From positions 1-37,512 of the IMG/VR virus record IMGVR_UViG_3300048912_000210: 37,512 bases of DNA; one strand, given 5' to 3'. The notes under the pieces are model-generated. The model did no database searches, was not told the DNA's origin, and saw only the letters and a program-made list of their open reading frames with translations. Both the position numbers and the translations under genes were made by a program. Below, one piece after another: positions 7,564 through 15,867 of the stretch (within the stretch, counting starts at the first letter, position 1; every line of letters begins with the position of its first letter). This DNA comes from a virus.

Positions 7564-8271
7564 TTACGGGTGGGCCGGGCCAGGGGTGTCAGTGCCTGGT
7601 TCGGCTGGCACCATTTCAGGATTGGGTAGCGTTTTTTCGACGCTCCGGTCCCGAAGAATTTGGTTGGCCTTTTCGAGATTATCCGCGACCCGTCGCATCC
7701 GCTCCGGATCATCTCCGAACTGGCCGATTCCTTGGTTGCATTTCTGGCAGGCGAGCCCTCGCACGCACTTACCGCAGGCGCGCTTTCCAGGACAGCAAGA
7801 GTGGTCATGGTCGAGGTGGGGGTTCGATGACATCTCCTCATTGCACAGGTAGCACTTTCCTTCCTGTTCTTCGAGGAGTCTGTCCCACTGTTCCACCGTG
7901 ATCCCGTGGCGATATTTGAGGCCGTATCCGCGCTGCCGCTCTCGACGCTGAGCCGCGTCCTGCTGGAACCGCTTCGGGTCGAGTTTGCGCTGCTCACGCA
8001 TGTACTCGCGCTGACGGGCCCGCCTGCGCTCCACCGCCTCGGCGCGCTCCTCCTCGGTGTGCTTGTTGTGGGCAGGCGCATGCCTTCCGCACTTACATCC
8101 GGGAGCGCAATCCTCTCGCCCGTGCCGACCACAAGTGCAGCCGTCCGGGCATTTCCTTTTCTTCCATTCAGTGGAATGCCGACTGCACGTGCAGCCGGGC
8201 GCGCAAGGGCGCGCCTGGTGCTTTCTGCACGTACAGCCTTCATCACACTTCTTCCGCCATTCTTGGGTCAT
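7564..8271 (-). CDS. HNH (endonuclease VII-like) homing endonuclease with four Cys/His repeats
   Basis: 235 residues. The first 65 residues hold four copies of C-x3-C-x-C-x2-H (Cys 9/13/15 and His18; 23/27/29 and His32; 41/45/47 and His50; 55/59/61 and His64), likely small zinc-binding DNA-contact modules. A basic linker (about 75-115) leads to an HNH/recombination-endonuclease-VII domain at about 140-185, with CYLC, LDHDH, CGKC and CQKC. The gene sits between the capsid gene and its normal neighbours. Its bases are visibly more AT-rich than the flanks, with T-runs and less GC at third positions. Both suggest a homing endonuclease that inserted into the head operon. The ribosome site is weak. 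Confidence 0.85.
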   Translation of the reverse strand: MTQEWRKKCDEGCTCRKHQARPCAPGCTCSRHSTEWKKRKCPDGCTCGRHGREDCAPGCKCGRHAPAHNKHTEEERAEAVERRRARQREYMREQRKLDPKRFQQDAAQRRERQRGYGLKYRHGITVEQWDRLLEEQEGKCYLCNEEMSSNPHLDHDHSCCPGKRACGKCVRGLACQKCNQGIGQFGDDPERMRRVADNLEKANQILRDRSVEKTLPNPEMVPAEPGTDTPGPAHP

Positions 8272-8292
8272 TCACCAATGATATTGGCTACG

Positions 8293-9648
8293 TCACGAAC
8301 GGGTGGCCACCTTCACGAAAGGCGAAAGCGTATTGCTGCCCTTTCGCGGCGTGATCGCGGACTTGATCCACGGGGTGCCGTCGACGCGCTCGATGACGCG
8401 CATGGCGGTCTTGTCGTTGCCGAACTTGAACTCGGTGCTGGTGCTCATCTGCATGGCCTGGCGGTCACCGATGAGGTAGTAGCCGAGGTCCACGAAGTTG
8501 ATGTCGCCCGCGGTGCCGACGGTGGACACCTTCTCGGTGAAGACGACCGGGCGGCCGAGAATCCGCATGGGCGGGGCCTCTTCGCCGCCGCCGTCACCGA
8601 TCCAGATCGCCGACCCGCCGGTGCCCACGGACAGGGCCATGGTGGCGAGCTGCGGGAGGGTGTCGATGTGGGCGACCCACACGGCGTTGCCGAGGGAGGA
8701 GGGCAGCATGCGGGAGTACGCCTTGACGATGTTTTCCCACACGATGGTCGCGGCGGCCTGGCCGGACTCCTTCGTCACGGACACGGCGGCCGGGGCGTTG
8801 AGGAAGCCGAGAGGCTGGCCGACGCCGGTGCCGTCGATGAAAGCGTTGTCCTCGAACCAGAGGAGCGCCTCCGGGTAGGACTGGCTCATGAACTGCTCCA
8901 GCGAGATGAGGCTGTCCTGGAACAGCTCGTTGGGGATCTCGCTGTACAGGGTGAGCTTCTTCGCCAGCAGCTCGATGCGGCCGAACGTCGGGGCGCTGTC
9001 GGTGAGGGTGCCGCCCTCCTCGGTCCAGTAGCCGGTGATGCCACCGTGGACGCTGGTCGCGTTGCTGGTGGAGTCGATGGTCGGGTACGGGACCATGAGG
9101 GTTTCCATGGGCACGACGCGGGCGCGGGAGCGGACGAGGCCCTTCTCCATGGGGACGGTCAGCAGCTCCGAGCGCAGCGACTCGGGGATGAGGAACCCGC
9201 CGTCGGAGGGGACCGAGGACCCGAACGCGTTCTGGATTTGCTTGATCTCCGCGCGCGCCGCGAACGCTTCCTGCGTGTTCGCCCCGGCCCACGTCGCGAC
9301 GAGGTAGTCGGCCCAGCTCGTGAACTTCTTGTCGAGGCCGGCGCCCGGGGCCTTGCGGTTGTAGTACTTCGACCGGGCCGACGGGCCGCCGTTGTCCCAG
9401 GTCGGGGCGAGGTTGAGGCGGTTGATGTTGTCGATCTGGTCGCCGCGCAGGGTGTTGGCGAACTCCTGCTGTACCTGCTCGCGGATCTGCGTCGCGATGC
9501 TGTCGTCGCTGGTCGCCTGGCCCTTGGCGTAGTCGACGATGAAGTCCTTCAGCGTCTCGGCGTTCTTAACGATGGCGCTGGCCGTCGCGGTGTCGCCGAG
9601 CATTTCTGCCAGCTCGTCGGCGTTGCGCGGGATCGTGGGTGTTGCCAC
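8293..9648 (-). CDS. Major capsid protein, HK97 fold
   Basis: 451 residues. The GTG at 9648 is chosen because AAGGAGG lies 5 bases upstream. Residues 1 to about 110 form a charged helical region like the HK97 delta domain that is removed by the prohead protease. The rest has typical capsid features: SDGGFLIPESLRSELL, RVVPMETLMVPYPTID, then KKLTLYSEIPNELFQDS, and the late IGDRQAMQM and RVDGTPWIKSAITP segments. It follows the protease gene by 11 bases. It forms the icosahedral shell. Confidence 0.93.
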   Translation of the reverse strand: MATPTIPRNADELAEMLGDTATASAIVKNAETLKDFIVDYAKGQATSDDSIATQIREQVQQEFANTLRGDQIDNINRLNLAPTWDNGGPSARSKYYNRKAPGAGLDKKFTSWADYLVATWAGANTQEAFAARAEIKQIQNAFGSSVPSDGGFLIPESLRSELLTVPMEKGLVRSRARVVPMETLMVPYPTIDSTSNATSVHGGITGYWTEEGGTLTDSAPTFGRIELLAKKLTLYSEIPNELFQDSLISLEQFMSQSYPEALLWFEDNAFIDGTGVGQPLGFLNAPAAVSVTKESGQAAATIVWENIVKAYSRMLPSSLGNAVWVAHIDTLPQLATMALSVGTGGSAIWIGDGGGEEAPPMRILGRPVVFTEKVSTVGTAGDINFVDLGYYLIGDRQAMQMSTSTEFKFGNDKTAMRVIERVDGTPWIKSAITPRKGSNTLSPFVKVATRS

Positions 9649-9659
9649 TGCTGCCTCCT

Positions 9660-10676
9660 TCAGGCTGCTTCCGTCGCCGCGCTGGACGCCGACGTGCTGT
9701 GGGTGAGGCGGGCCACGACTGCGGCCCACGGGTCGGGTTGGGGCTGGATGAGGCCGGCGACTGCGGCCGCCCACTCGTCCACTGGTTCAGGTGCAGGCTC
9801 GATGGGTTCGGCGACGGCCACGGGCTCGGGGACGGCCGGGGCTTCCGGCTCGACCTCAGGCGGCGCCACGGCGGCTGCAAGCTGCGCCGCCACTTCCTCG
9901 CCGACCAGGGACCGGATGTCCTCCGACAGAACGGCCTGCTCGGTCTCCTGCGGGTCCAGCCCTGCCGCGATGAGCGACGTGACGGGACCCGGCTTCGGCG
10001 TCTCGGCCTTGGCCGGGCCCGTGTAGCCGTAGGCGGTGAGGTCGAACTGCCGCATCGCAGGCTCGGCTTCGTCGGGTGCTGCCTTCTGCTTCCGCGCGGG
10101 CAGCAACTCGTCAGCCAGCCCAGCCTCGACCGCTTCCTCGGCCGTATACCAGGTCTCCTTCACCATGACCTGGCGCCAGTCCTCGGCCGTCCCGCCGGCC
10201 TTCTCCGCGTAGGCCCCGGCGATGTTGTCCGAGATCTTGTCGAGGAGCGAGGCCATCTCGATCATGTCCTGCGCGTTCCCCAGGCAGACCCCGGCCGCGT
10301 CGTGCAGCATCAACATCGCCTGGGGCTGAACGACCACGCGGTCCGCTGCCATGGCGATCACCGAGGCGATGGATGCGGCGATTCCGTCCACTTGCACGGT
10401 GACTTCTGAGGGGTGGGACCTGAGGGCATTTGCCACGGCCAGACCCTCGAAGACCGAGCCGCCGGGGCTGTTGACCCTGAGACGGATCTTGGGTGCGGTG
10501 ATGGCCTTCAGCTCTGCAACGAAGTCGTCCGCGTATGTGCCCCACCCTCCGACCTCGTCGTAGAGCAGGATTTCCGCCTCGTCAGTGGAGACGTTCTTGA
10601 TCCTGAACCACGGCTGGTCGGTCCGGGCCTGCGCGCGCAGACCGGGGACGCGGTCGGGCAGGTCGATGAACGGCAT
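9660..10676 (-). CDS. ClpP-type (S14) prohead protease with scaffold-like C terminus
   Basis: 338 residues, ATG 10676 overlapping the portal stop by one base (TGATG). Residues 20-200 form a ClpP-like domain: VNSPGGSVFEGLAVANALR, then GIAASIASVIAMAAD with nucleophile Ser102, then MLMLHD with His125, and TWYTAEEAVEAGLAD at the end of the domain. Residues 230-338 are Ala/Pro/Glu-rich and probably act as a scaffold fused to the protease, since no separate scaffold gene lies between protease and capsid. The enzyme matures the prohead by cutting capsid subunits and itself. Confidence 0.92.
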   Translation of the reverse strand: MPFIDLPDRVPGLRAQARTDQPWFRIKNVSTDEAEILLYDEVGGWGTYADDFVAELKAITAPKIRLRVNSPGGSVFEGLAVANALRSHPSEVTVQVDGIAASIASVIAMAADRVVVQPQAMLMLHDAAGVCLGNAQDMIEMASLLDKISDNIAGAYAEKAGGTAEDWRQVMVKETWYTAEEAVEAGLADELLPARKQKAAPDEAEPAMRQFDLTAYGYTGPAKAETPKPGPVTSLIAAGLDPQETEQAVLSEDIRSLVGEEVAAQLAAAVAPPEVEPEAPAVPEPVAVAEPIEPAPEPVDEWAAAVAGLIQPQPDPWAAVVARLTHSTSASSAATEAA

Positions 10677-12754
10677 CAGTCGCCGCCTCCCGTCGTGTTC
10701 CACTGCGCGGTGACGGTGCCCCGGCAGCGAACGCCGCCCTGGCACGCGTGATAGGGGCCGGCCCCGTAGGCGGCGGTCACCTCGGCGAGCGTCGCGAAGC
10801 TGGTGCCGTCGATCGCCTTGCACGGGCCGCAGGTGTTGGCGTCGTTCTTCTCCGAAGCCACCCAGTGCGCCTCCGGGGCAACTTCGAGGGTGGCGATCCG
10901 GCCCACGTTCTGTGCGCGGTGGATGGCGCCGCCGAGCTGGTCGCGCTTGAACACGCCCTTCAGCGCGCGGAGCTTGTCCTTCACCGCGGTCGCCACGGTC
11001 TTGCCGGACACCCCGGGTACGAAGCGGCGTACTGCTTCCTGCGCCGCTGATGCGGCGAGTCCGGACGCGATAAGGGAGGCGACCGCGGTGGCGATTGCGT
11101 TCAGCTCGTCACCGAAGTTGACGATCATGCCCGGGCGCAGGCGCGCGGTCAGCGCCTCGTCCACCTTCGGCGCGGTCACCTTTACGCCCTGCTGCTTGGC
11201 TTCGTCCGCCATCCGGTCCGCGGCCTGCTGCGCCGCACTGCCGAGTGCGGCGCGGATGGTGTCGGCCGCGTCCGTCGAGTCGAGGCTCAGGCTTGCGAGT
11301 GCCTCGGTGTCGTTGTCGTCGATGGCCTGCTCGATCTGGTCGCCGAGCTCGTCGATCCAGTCGTCGTCGGTCGAGGCGAGGTCGGTGAGCAGCGTGTCGA
11401 GCGCGGCTTCGTGGTCCTGCCGCATCTGCTCCAGCGGGTCGCTGTCCGCGTTGCGGATGGCCGGGACCGCGAACAAGCTGGCCACGCTGTCACTCCACGA
11501 CGCCTGCGGCGACGCCGACCCCGCTGGGCCAGGGACGTCAGACGGACCCGCAAAGGGAATCTCCGGCAGACCCACCGCGGAAAGGATTCCGGCCGGATCC
11601 CACCCTGCCGTGCGCAGCTTGGCCGCAGCGTCCGCGCGGGCAGTGAGCTGCAGGGCCTCGCTCTCGACGTCGTCGGGGATCGGGTTGACGAAGTCGAACT
11701 CCAGCCCCTGGCCGGTGGTGCCGAAGAGGGGAAGGAGCCGGTGGTTGAGGGCGTCACGGACGGCTTCGAGGTCGGGGACGACGAGCCAGCGGGCGAACAT
11801 GACCGCGCCGGCGTCGGCGTTGGAGCGGTTGACGTCGTCGACAGCGCCGGTCATCGGCTTGGGGAAGCCGAACGCTTCGCGGATGATCTCCCTCGACATG
11901 TTGCGCAGTTCGGCGAACTGCATGTCCCGCTGGGTGAACTTGCGGTCGACCCACTTCCCGTGTTCCAGGATCGCGACACGGTGGGCGTTGGCGATGCCCT
12001 TGTGCTGCTCGTTCCATCGGTCGCGCAGCTCGTCGAACTCGTCATCACCGAGACGGTCGGGGACTTCGATGATCCCGCCGGGCTCCGCCGAGTTGAGGAA
12101 GAAGTTGCGGTTCCACTCGGCCGAGTAGCGGGTCGCGTCGAGGTCGGTGAGCAAAGCCTGGACCGGGCCGATGCCTCGGTACGGGTCGGTCGGGTGGGGG
12201 GTGCGGATGAAGATGACGTCGTTGATGCCGAGCGCGACCTGCTGCCCGTCCGGGCCGGTGTACATGTAGCCGAGGAGGAACTCCTCAGGGTCCGGGACCG
12301 GCTGGATACGGTCCGGGCGGACCGGCCACATCTCCAGCGGGATGTCCACGCCTTCGACGCGGCCGATCACCCACCACGTCTCGCCCGTCAACTGCTTGTG
12401 CTGCGCCCCGGCTTCGACGAACTCGGACTGCGTGTAGAAGCGGTTCGGCCGGTTCCACAGGTCGAGGGCCGCGTGCGCGGCGACCGGGGTTCGGTCTTCC
12501 TTCTTCCCGGACTTCGCCTTGCGGAAAAGCTGCCACTCGACGCTGGCCTCGGCCTTGGCGGTGCGGTTGACGATGGCGAAGAGGGTGGAGACGGATCCCA
12601 TTGCGTCGAGCTGCGAGGTGACGCTGCGGCTGGAGCCGAAGATCCCGCGGCCGTAGGACTGGCTGCGGGAGGCGAAGGGGACGGGGGTGTCGGTGGTGCG
12701 GGCGCGAAGGTTGCTGGCTGCGTTGGCGAGGGAGCCGAAGAGCGTCTTGCCCAC
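10676..12754 (-). CDS. Portal protein fused to MuF-like domain
   Basis: 692 residues, GTG start at 12754. Residues 1 to about 400 form an HK97-type portal: SVSTLFAIVNRTAKAEASVE, GETWWVIGRVEG, YRGIGPVQALLTDLDATRY, and FGFPKPMTGAVDDVNRSNAD. This ring is the DNA gate at one capsid vertex. The C-terminal part from about 440 is a helical linker ending in a MuF-type minor head domain with CGPCKAIDGTSF, YHACQGGVRCRG and conserved Cys pairs. In many phages portal and MuF are separate genes; here one reading frame covers both without interruption. Confidence 0.92.
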   Translation of the reverse strand: MGKTLFGSLANAASNLRARTTDTPVPFASRSQSYGRGIFGSSRSVTSQLDAMGSVSTLFAIVNRTAKAEASVEWQLFRKAKSGKKEDRTPVAAHAALDLWNRPNRFYTQSEFVEAGAQHKQLTGETWWVIGRVEGVDIPLEMWPVRPDRIQPVPDPEEFLLGYMYTGPDGQQVALGINDVIFIRTPHPTDPYRGIGPVQALLTDLDATRYSAEWNRNFFLNSAEPGGIIEVPDRLGDDEFDELRDRWNEQHKGIANAHRVAILEHGKWVDRKFTQRDMQFAELRNMSREIIREAFGFPKPMTGAVDDVNRSNADAGAVMFARWLVVPDLEAVRDALNHRLLPLFGTTGQGLEFDFVNPIPDDVESEALQLTARADAAAKLRTAGWDPAGILSAVGLPEIPFAGPSDVPGPAGSASPQASWSDSVASLFAVPAIRNADSDPLEQMRQDHEAALDTLLTDLASTDDDWIDELGDQIEQAIDDNDTEALASLSLDSTDAADTIRAALGSAAQQAADRMADEAKQQGVKVTAPKVDEALTARLRPGMIVNFGDELNAIATAVASLIASGLAASAAQEAVRRFVPGVSGKTVATAVKDKLRALKGVFKRDQLGGAIHRAQNVGRIATLEVAPEAHWVASEKNDANTCGPCKAIDGTSFATLAEVTAAYGAGPYHACQGGVRCRGTVTAQWNTTGGGD

Positions 12755-12772
12755 CGGTTACCCCCGTTCGCG

Positions 12773-12934
12773 TTAGTCGCTGTCGAGCACCCACTGGAGT
12801 ACGCAGGTGAGGACTCCTCCGGCGATGAGACCAACGCCCATACCGAAGATATTCCAGCATCCTGCTGTGATGAGTGTAAATCCTCCTGTCAACAGGCTCG
12901 CAGGCCGCAAATCTTTCAGATTCTTGGGGTTCAT
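12773..12934 (-). CDS. Small membrane protein between terminase and portal
   Basis: A 53-residue protein from ATG 12934, which has AGGA at 8-base spacing. An alternative ATG at 12949 overlaps the terminase stop as ATGA and would give 58 residues. After a short basic N terminus (MNPKNLKDLRPASLL) come two hydrophobic stretches, GGFTLITAGCWNIFGMGVG and LIAGGVLTCVLQWVL, ending DSD. It lies within the packaging genes and is co-transcribed with them. Function is unknown; a role in lysis is conceivable but unsupported. Confidence 0.68.
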   Translation of the reverse strand: MNPKNLKDLRPASLLTGGFTLITAGCWNIFGMGVGLIAGGVLTCVLQWVLDSD

Positions 12935-12945
12935 GCTCAGCTTCC

Positions 12946-14265
12946 TCATCCCAGCCACCTCACCCGCGTGCGCCCACCCAGATCGCGCTCGGCGCACATG
13001 TAGCGCAGCGAGTCGCAGCCGTGGTCGTTCTGCTTCACCGGCTCTTCCTTCAGCCCGGCCCCATTGCCCGGCTTCACCGCCCACACGTAGCCCGGGATCT
13101 CCTCCGATGTCCGCGTCGGCCGGCCCGAGTCCGCAAGCGTCTTGTCCTCCTCGACGAGGCCGCCGCGCATGATGAACAGGCGCGGCTTGCCGTCGCCTTG
13201 CGTCTTGAGGCGGGACTGCACGGCCTGGATCCCGTCGGACACGGTCTTCTTCGCCGGGACAGTGCTCATGCCGAGGTGCTTCTCCAGCGTGGCCCGGTCC
13301 TCCGCGTCGTGGTCGGTGATGATCGCGCGGGGGCGCGGCTCGTCCGGGTTCTGCCGCATGATCTCCAGGATCTGCTTCGCATGGTCCTCAGCGAGGCGCT
13401 TGGTCATGTAGATCTCGCGGACCAAATAGAGCCTGCCATCAGGGTCTTCACGCCAGTCCTGCCAACAGAAGGGGTTGGTGTACCCCAGATCGATCGACCA
13501 CCAGCGCGTCCAACTGGCGGGCGGCTCGAACCGGTCGACCATGTGGACGCTGTCGTCCCAGCCTTCGAAGACCACACCCTCGGACGCCACCCACAGCCCG
13601 TCGCGCAACCGCAGCCGCCGCGCCCCGGTGAGTGCGTCCAGCTTCGCCATGTACTCGGCGCCCGCCTCGGTGTACGTCCCGTCGCGGTTGACGTAGTGGG
13701 GGTTGTCCCGATGCGTCGACGTGATCATGCGCATGATCCCGGCGTCCGCCCGCCGCTTGATCCAATGACTTGGATGGGACGGGTTCGTCGTCAACAGGAT
13801 CTGACGGTACGTCTTCGCGCTACCCCGTAGACGACTGATGAGCGTCTCGTGCAGGTCGAGGCTGATCTCCACCGCCTCGTCCACGAAGATGCGGTCCAGC
13901 TCGGCGCTGAGGAACTTCTCCGGCTTGTCGCCGCCGGCCACCAGGATCGTCGACCCGTTGCCGTACCGGAACGCGGCCGGATCCTTGCCCGAGCCGCCGA
14001 ACCAGCGGACGCTGCCCTCCGCCAACGCTTCCGCGGCGACCTGCTTCTGGAACGAGACGAGGGTGGTGGACGTGAGCGAGATGTGCGTAGCCCGCAACAT
14101 CAAGCCCCGCATATTGGGGACTTGCATCGCAGTCAGGTGCATCTTCCAGCACGCGGCCAGCGTCTTGCCTGTGCCGGCCCGGCCGACGGCGGCGACTTCG
14201 GTGTCCCGGCAGCGCAGCAGGTCGGCGTTGGCGCCGCGGGGTTCGAAGCGGACCGTGGTCGTCAC
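12946..14265 (-). CDS. Terminase large subunit
   Basis: 439 residues, GTG start at 14265 overlapping the small-terminase stop as GTGA. It has a Walker A motif GRAGTGKT (residues 28-35), a Walker B with acidic pair RIFVDEAVE (Asp129, Glu130), and a C-terminal RNase H-like nuclease with WWSIDLGYTNPF (Asp259) and AIITDHDAED (Asp318, Asp320). It is the ATP-driven motor that packs DNA into the prohead and cuts it. The type of genome end cannot be told from this alone. Confidence 0.94.
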   Translation of the reverse strand: MTTTVRFEPRGANADLLRCRDTEVAAVGRAGTGKTLAACWKMHLTAMQVPNMRGLMLRATHISLTSTTLVSFQKQVAAEALAEGSVRWFGGSGKDPAAFRYGNGSTILVAGGDKPEKFLSAELDRIFVDEAVEISLDLHETLISRLRGSAKTYRQILLTTNPSHPSHWIKRRADAGIMRMITSTHRDNPHYVNRDGTYTEAGAEYMAKLDALTGARRLRLRDGLWVASEGVVFEGWDDSVHMVDRFEPPASWTRWWSIDLGYTNPFCWQDWREDPDGRLYLVREIYMTKRLAEDHAKQILEIMRQNPDEPRPRAIITDHDAEDRATLEKHLGMSTVPAKKTVSDGIQAVQSRLKTQGDGKPRLFIMRGGLVEEDKTLADSGRPTRTSEEIPGYVWAVKPGNGAGLKEEPVKQNDHGCDSLRYMCAERDLGGRTRVRWLG

Positions 14266-14837
14266 ACGACGTCCTGGGGGTCGACCCCGATGACCTGGTA
14301 GGTGACGCCGCCGGAGTGTTCGATCTTGTTGGGCTGCTTGAGCCCCCACAGGTCCTGGTACGCCTTGCGCACGTCGAGCGCTACGCGAATGGCCTGCAAC
14401 TTCGGGCCGTCGTCGGCGAGCGGCTCCTCCTGCCCGGTCTCCGGGTTGCGCCACATCACGATCCGGCCGTGGGAGACGGTGACGTGGTGGCGTTGGAGGA
14501 TGGCGACGGCCTCGGTGTACAGGGCGTCAAGCTCCTGCGACTCGTCCGCGATCAGCTTGGTGACGGCGGGCCTCGCGACGTCGGCTTTGGCTCGGTCGAC
14601 GCCGCGTCGGGCTTCGGCGCGGTCGTAGTAGCCGAAGAGGTCGGCCAAGTTTTGGTAGGTGGTGCCGGGGTGGTCGGCGAGGTAGTCGACGGCTGCGGCG
14701 TCGCGGCGGACGGTTTTGATGCTGCGGGTGAAGCGGCCGCGTCCGTCGCGTTGGCGACGGAGGTGGGCGGGGGTGGTGTCCGGGTCCGAGCTGTCCGGCT
14801 GCTCGGCCGGTACGGGTGGCTCGTTACCGGTAGTCAT
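14262..14837 (-). CDS. Terminase small subunit-like DNA-binding protein
   Basis: 191 residues, ATG 14837. An acidic, Pro-rich N terminus (EQPDSSDPDTTPAHL) leads to a basic stretch and a helix-turn-helix-like region (AAVDYLADHPGTTYQNLADLFGYYDRAEARRGV). A C-terminal helical region (PKLQAIRVALDVRKAYQDLW) is typical of terminase small subunits that oligomerise on the packaging site. It is the first gene of the late operon and is coupled to the large subunit by a GTGA overlap. Identity rests on position plus the HTH. Confidence 0.8.
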   Translation of the reverse strand: MTTGNEPPVPAEQPDSSDPDTTPAHLRRQRDGRGRFTRSIKTVRRDAAAVDYLADHPGTTYQNLADLFGYYDRAEARRGVDRAKADVARPAVTKLIADESQELDALYTEAVAILQRHHVTVSHGRIVMWRNPETGQEEPLADDGPKLQAIRVALDVRKAYQDLWGLKQPNKIEHSGGVTYQVIGVDPQDVV

Positions 14838-14890
14838 GGTCTGATGGTAACGACGTGTGCAACCGGGTGGCGGTGGTGCGCACGCAGGTA

Positions 14891-14919
14891 GGGCCCCGAC
14901 CGGGTGGCGGTCGGGGCCC
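14891..14919 (-). terminator. Hairpin terminator after the WYL unit
   Basis: A perfect 11-base-pair stem GGGCCCCGACC / GGTCGGGGCCC with a 7-base loop, lying 20 bases after the stop of the gene at 14939-15319. Like most actinobacterial terminators it has no clear U-run. It separates the WYL unit from the late operon. Confidence 0.75.
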
Positions 14920-14938
14920 TCTGCTGTGCGGGGTGCAG

Positions 14939-15319
14939 TCAGTCTTTGGCGAAGTTGAGCGCGAACGCGGGCGGCTCCTTCACCACCACGGCGACCGGGG
15001 TCCACTCCAACTCGTCGATGTTGTCGACGCGATACACGTACCTGTACGCCTCGGGGGCGAGGTAGAGGCCGAGGCCGTCCTCGGTCCAGACGGCGAGTGC
15101 CACGGCCTTGAGGCCCGCCGGTGCCTGCGGCGAGAGGTGCGTGGAGGAGCGGGCCCAGAGGTAGCCGCTGGTGTCTTGCGCTACGACGGCGTTGATCTGC
15201 CCCGTGGCCCCGGCGCTGAACCAGCCCCAACTGCCAGCGTGGGCGGGGACGGCGGAGAGGGAGGGCGGGCACGGGTATCCGGGGAGGTCCATGGCGCGTG
15301 CCTGCTTTCGGTCGGTCAT
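14939..15319 (-). CDS. Hypothetical protein downstream of the WYL gene
   Basis: 126 residues from ATG 15319, chosen because AGGA lies 8 bases upstream; the ATG at 15328 has AGG directly against it, which is too close. It begins MTDRKQARAMDLPGYPCPPS and has a strand-rich centre (YLWARSSTHLSP, AVALAVWTEDGLGLYLAPEA, YRYVYRVDNIDELEWTPVAV). It is co-transcribed with the WYL gene 26 bases upstream and ends before a strong terminator. No family is recognised. Confidence 0.68.
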   Translation of the reverse strand: MTDRKQARAMDLPGYPCPPSLSAVPAHAGSWGWFSAGATGQINAVVAQDTSGYLWARSSTHLSPQAPAGLKAVALAVWTEDGLGLYLAPEAYRYVYRVDNIDELEWTPVAVVVKEPPAFALNFAKD

Positions 15320-15345
15320 GCGGTCCATCCTGTCGTGTCGGCGGG

Positions 15346-15762
15346 TCAGGCGGCCAGCGCGTCGGCCAGCAGTTGGACGCGGTGGGCGATGGGGCAGTCG
15401 ACGGGGTACAGCACGGTCACCGTGGCGAGGCCGATGGTGCGGGCCGGCTTGTCGCTGGCGGCGGGGCGGGCGACGAGGTAGCGGGTCCGGTGGATCGAGT
15501 AGGTGCGGATGCGGTCGAGGCGGAAGCTGCGGGCTTCGCCGGTGCTGCGGTCCATGGCCTTGATGACGATGTCGCCGGCGGCGGTGACGGTGAAGTCGTA
15601 GATCTCGACGGTGCGGACGGTCTCGACGAGGGCGCCGGTCTTGCGGCCGTTGTCGTCCTTCTCTTCCTTGAGGTAGGCGAGGGTGATGGGGTGCTGGCGG
15701 TCGGCGGCCTTGATGAGGCGGGTGAGGGTGGCGGTGGTGGTCTCGGTCTTCGTGTGCCTCAT
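15346..15762 (-). CDS. Stand-alone WYL-type domain protein
   Basis: 138 residues, ATG 15762 with GAGGGGGA upstream. The core TVEIYDFTVTAAGDIVIKAM, DRSTGEARSFRLDRIRTYSI has the order of a WYL domain: an input strand, a G-D-I-V-I-K-type strand, R-S-F-R-L-D-R-I. WYL domains bind nucleic acid or other ligands and control transcription, phage response or defence systems. Here there is no attached HTH. It is transcribed away from a mirror-symmetric operator array shared with an HTH gene, so a partnership with that gene's product is an inference. Confidence 0.72.
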   Translation of the reverse strand: MRHTKTETTTATLTRLIKAADRQHPITLAYLKEEKDDNGRKTGALVETVRTVEIYDFTVTAAGDIVIKAMDRSTGEARSFRLDRIRTYSIHRTRYLVARPAASDKPARTIGLATVTVLYPVDCPIAHRVQLLADALAA

Positions 15763-15791
15763 CGTGGTCCCCCTCGTCGTGCCTGACTGGC

Positions 15792-15859
15792 TATGCCTAG
15801 TAGGTTAGGCCTAATCCGTGAGGCGTGTCAAGTAGACTAGGCCTACTCGATTAGGCATA
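15792..15859. promoter_or_regulatory. Mirror-symmetric array of four TAGGC(C/A)TA operator boxes
   Basis: Boxes lie at 15792-15799 (TATGCCTA, the reverse of TAGGCATA), 15806-15813 (TAGGCCTA), 15838-15845 (TAGGCCTA) and 15852-15859 (TAGGCATA). Centres are 14, 32 and 14 bases apart, and the whole arrangement is symmetric about 15825.5, midway between two divergent promoters. Boxes 2 and 3 overlap promoter elements. This looks like the operator of a switch controlling both operons at once. Confidence 0.75.
15802..15831 (-). promoter_or_regulatory. Promoter for the WYL unit
   Basis: On the minus strand a perfect -35 TTGACA (15831 down to 15826) is followed after 18 bases by TAACCT (15807 down to 15802), a TAnnnT-type -10. 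The ATG at 15762 lies about 40 bases further on with its own ribosome site. The -10 overlaps an operator box. Confidence 0.6.
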
Positions 15860-15861
15860 CT
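15833..15861 (+). promoter_or_regulatory. Promoter for the HTH/GIY-YIG operon, probably leaderless
   Basis: TAGACT (15833-15838), 17 bases, then CATACT (15856-15861). The ATG at 15868 follows after 6 bases, so transcription would start at or next to the start codon. Two operator boxes overlap these elements. Assignment is by eye. Confidence 0.5.
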
Positions 15862-15867
15862 GGGGGC

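Noticed and set aside
7906-10026. Long open frame on the plus strand opposite the HNH, capsid and protease genes
   Set aside because: The opposite strand carries clear capsid, protease and HNH motifs; the plus-strand product is compositionally biased and matches nothing.
10676-12754. Portal and MuF considered as two genes joined by a missed stop
   Set aside because: The frame is continuous with no frame break or internal ribosome site visible; fused portal-MuF proteins are known.
11411-13003. Long plus-strand frame opposite portal and terminase
   Set aside because: Shadow of the portal-MuF and terminase genes, without a ribosome site or recognisable domains.
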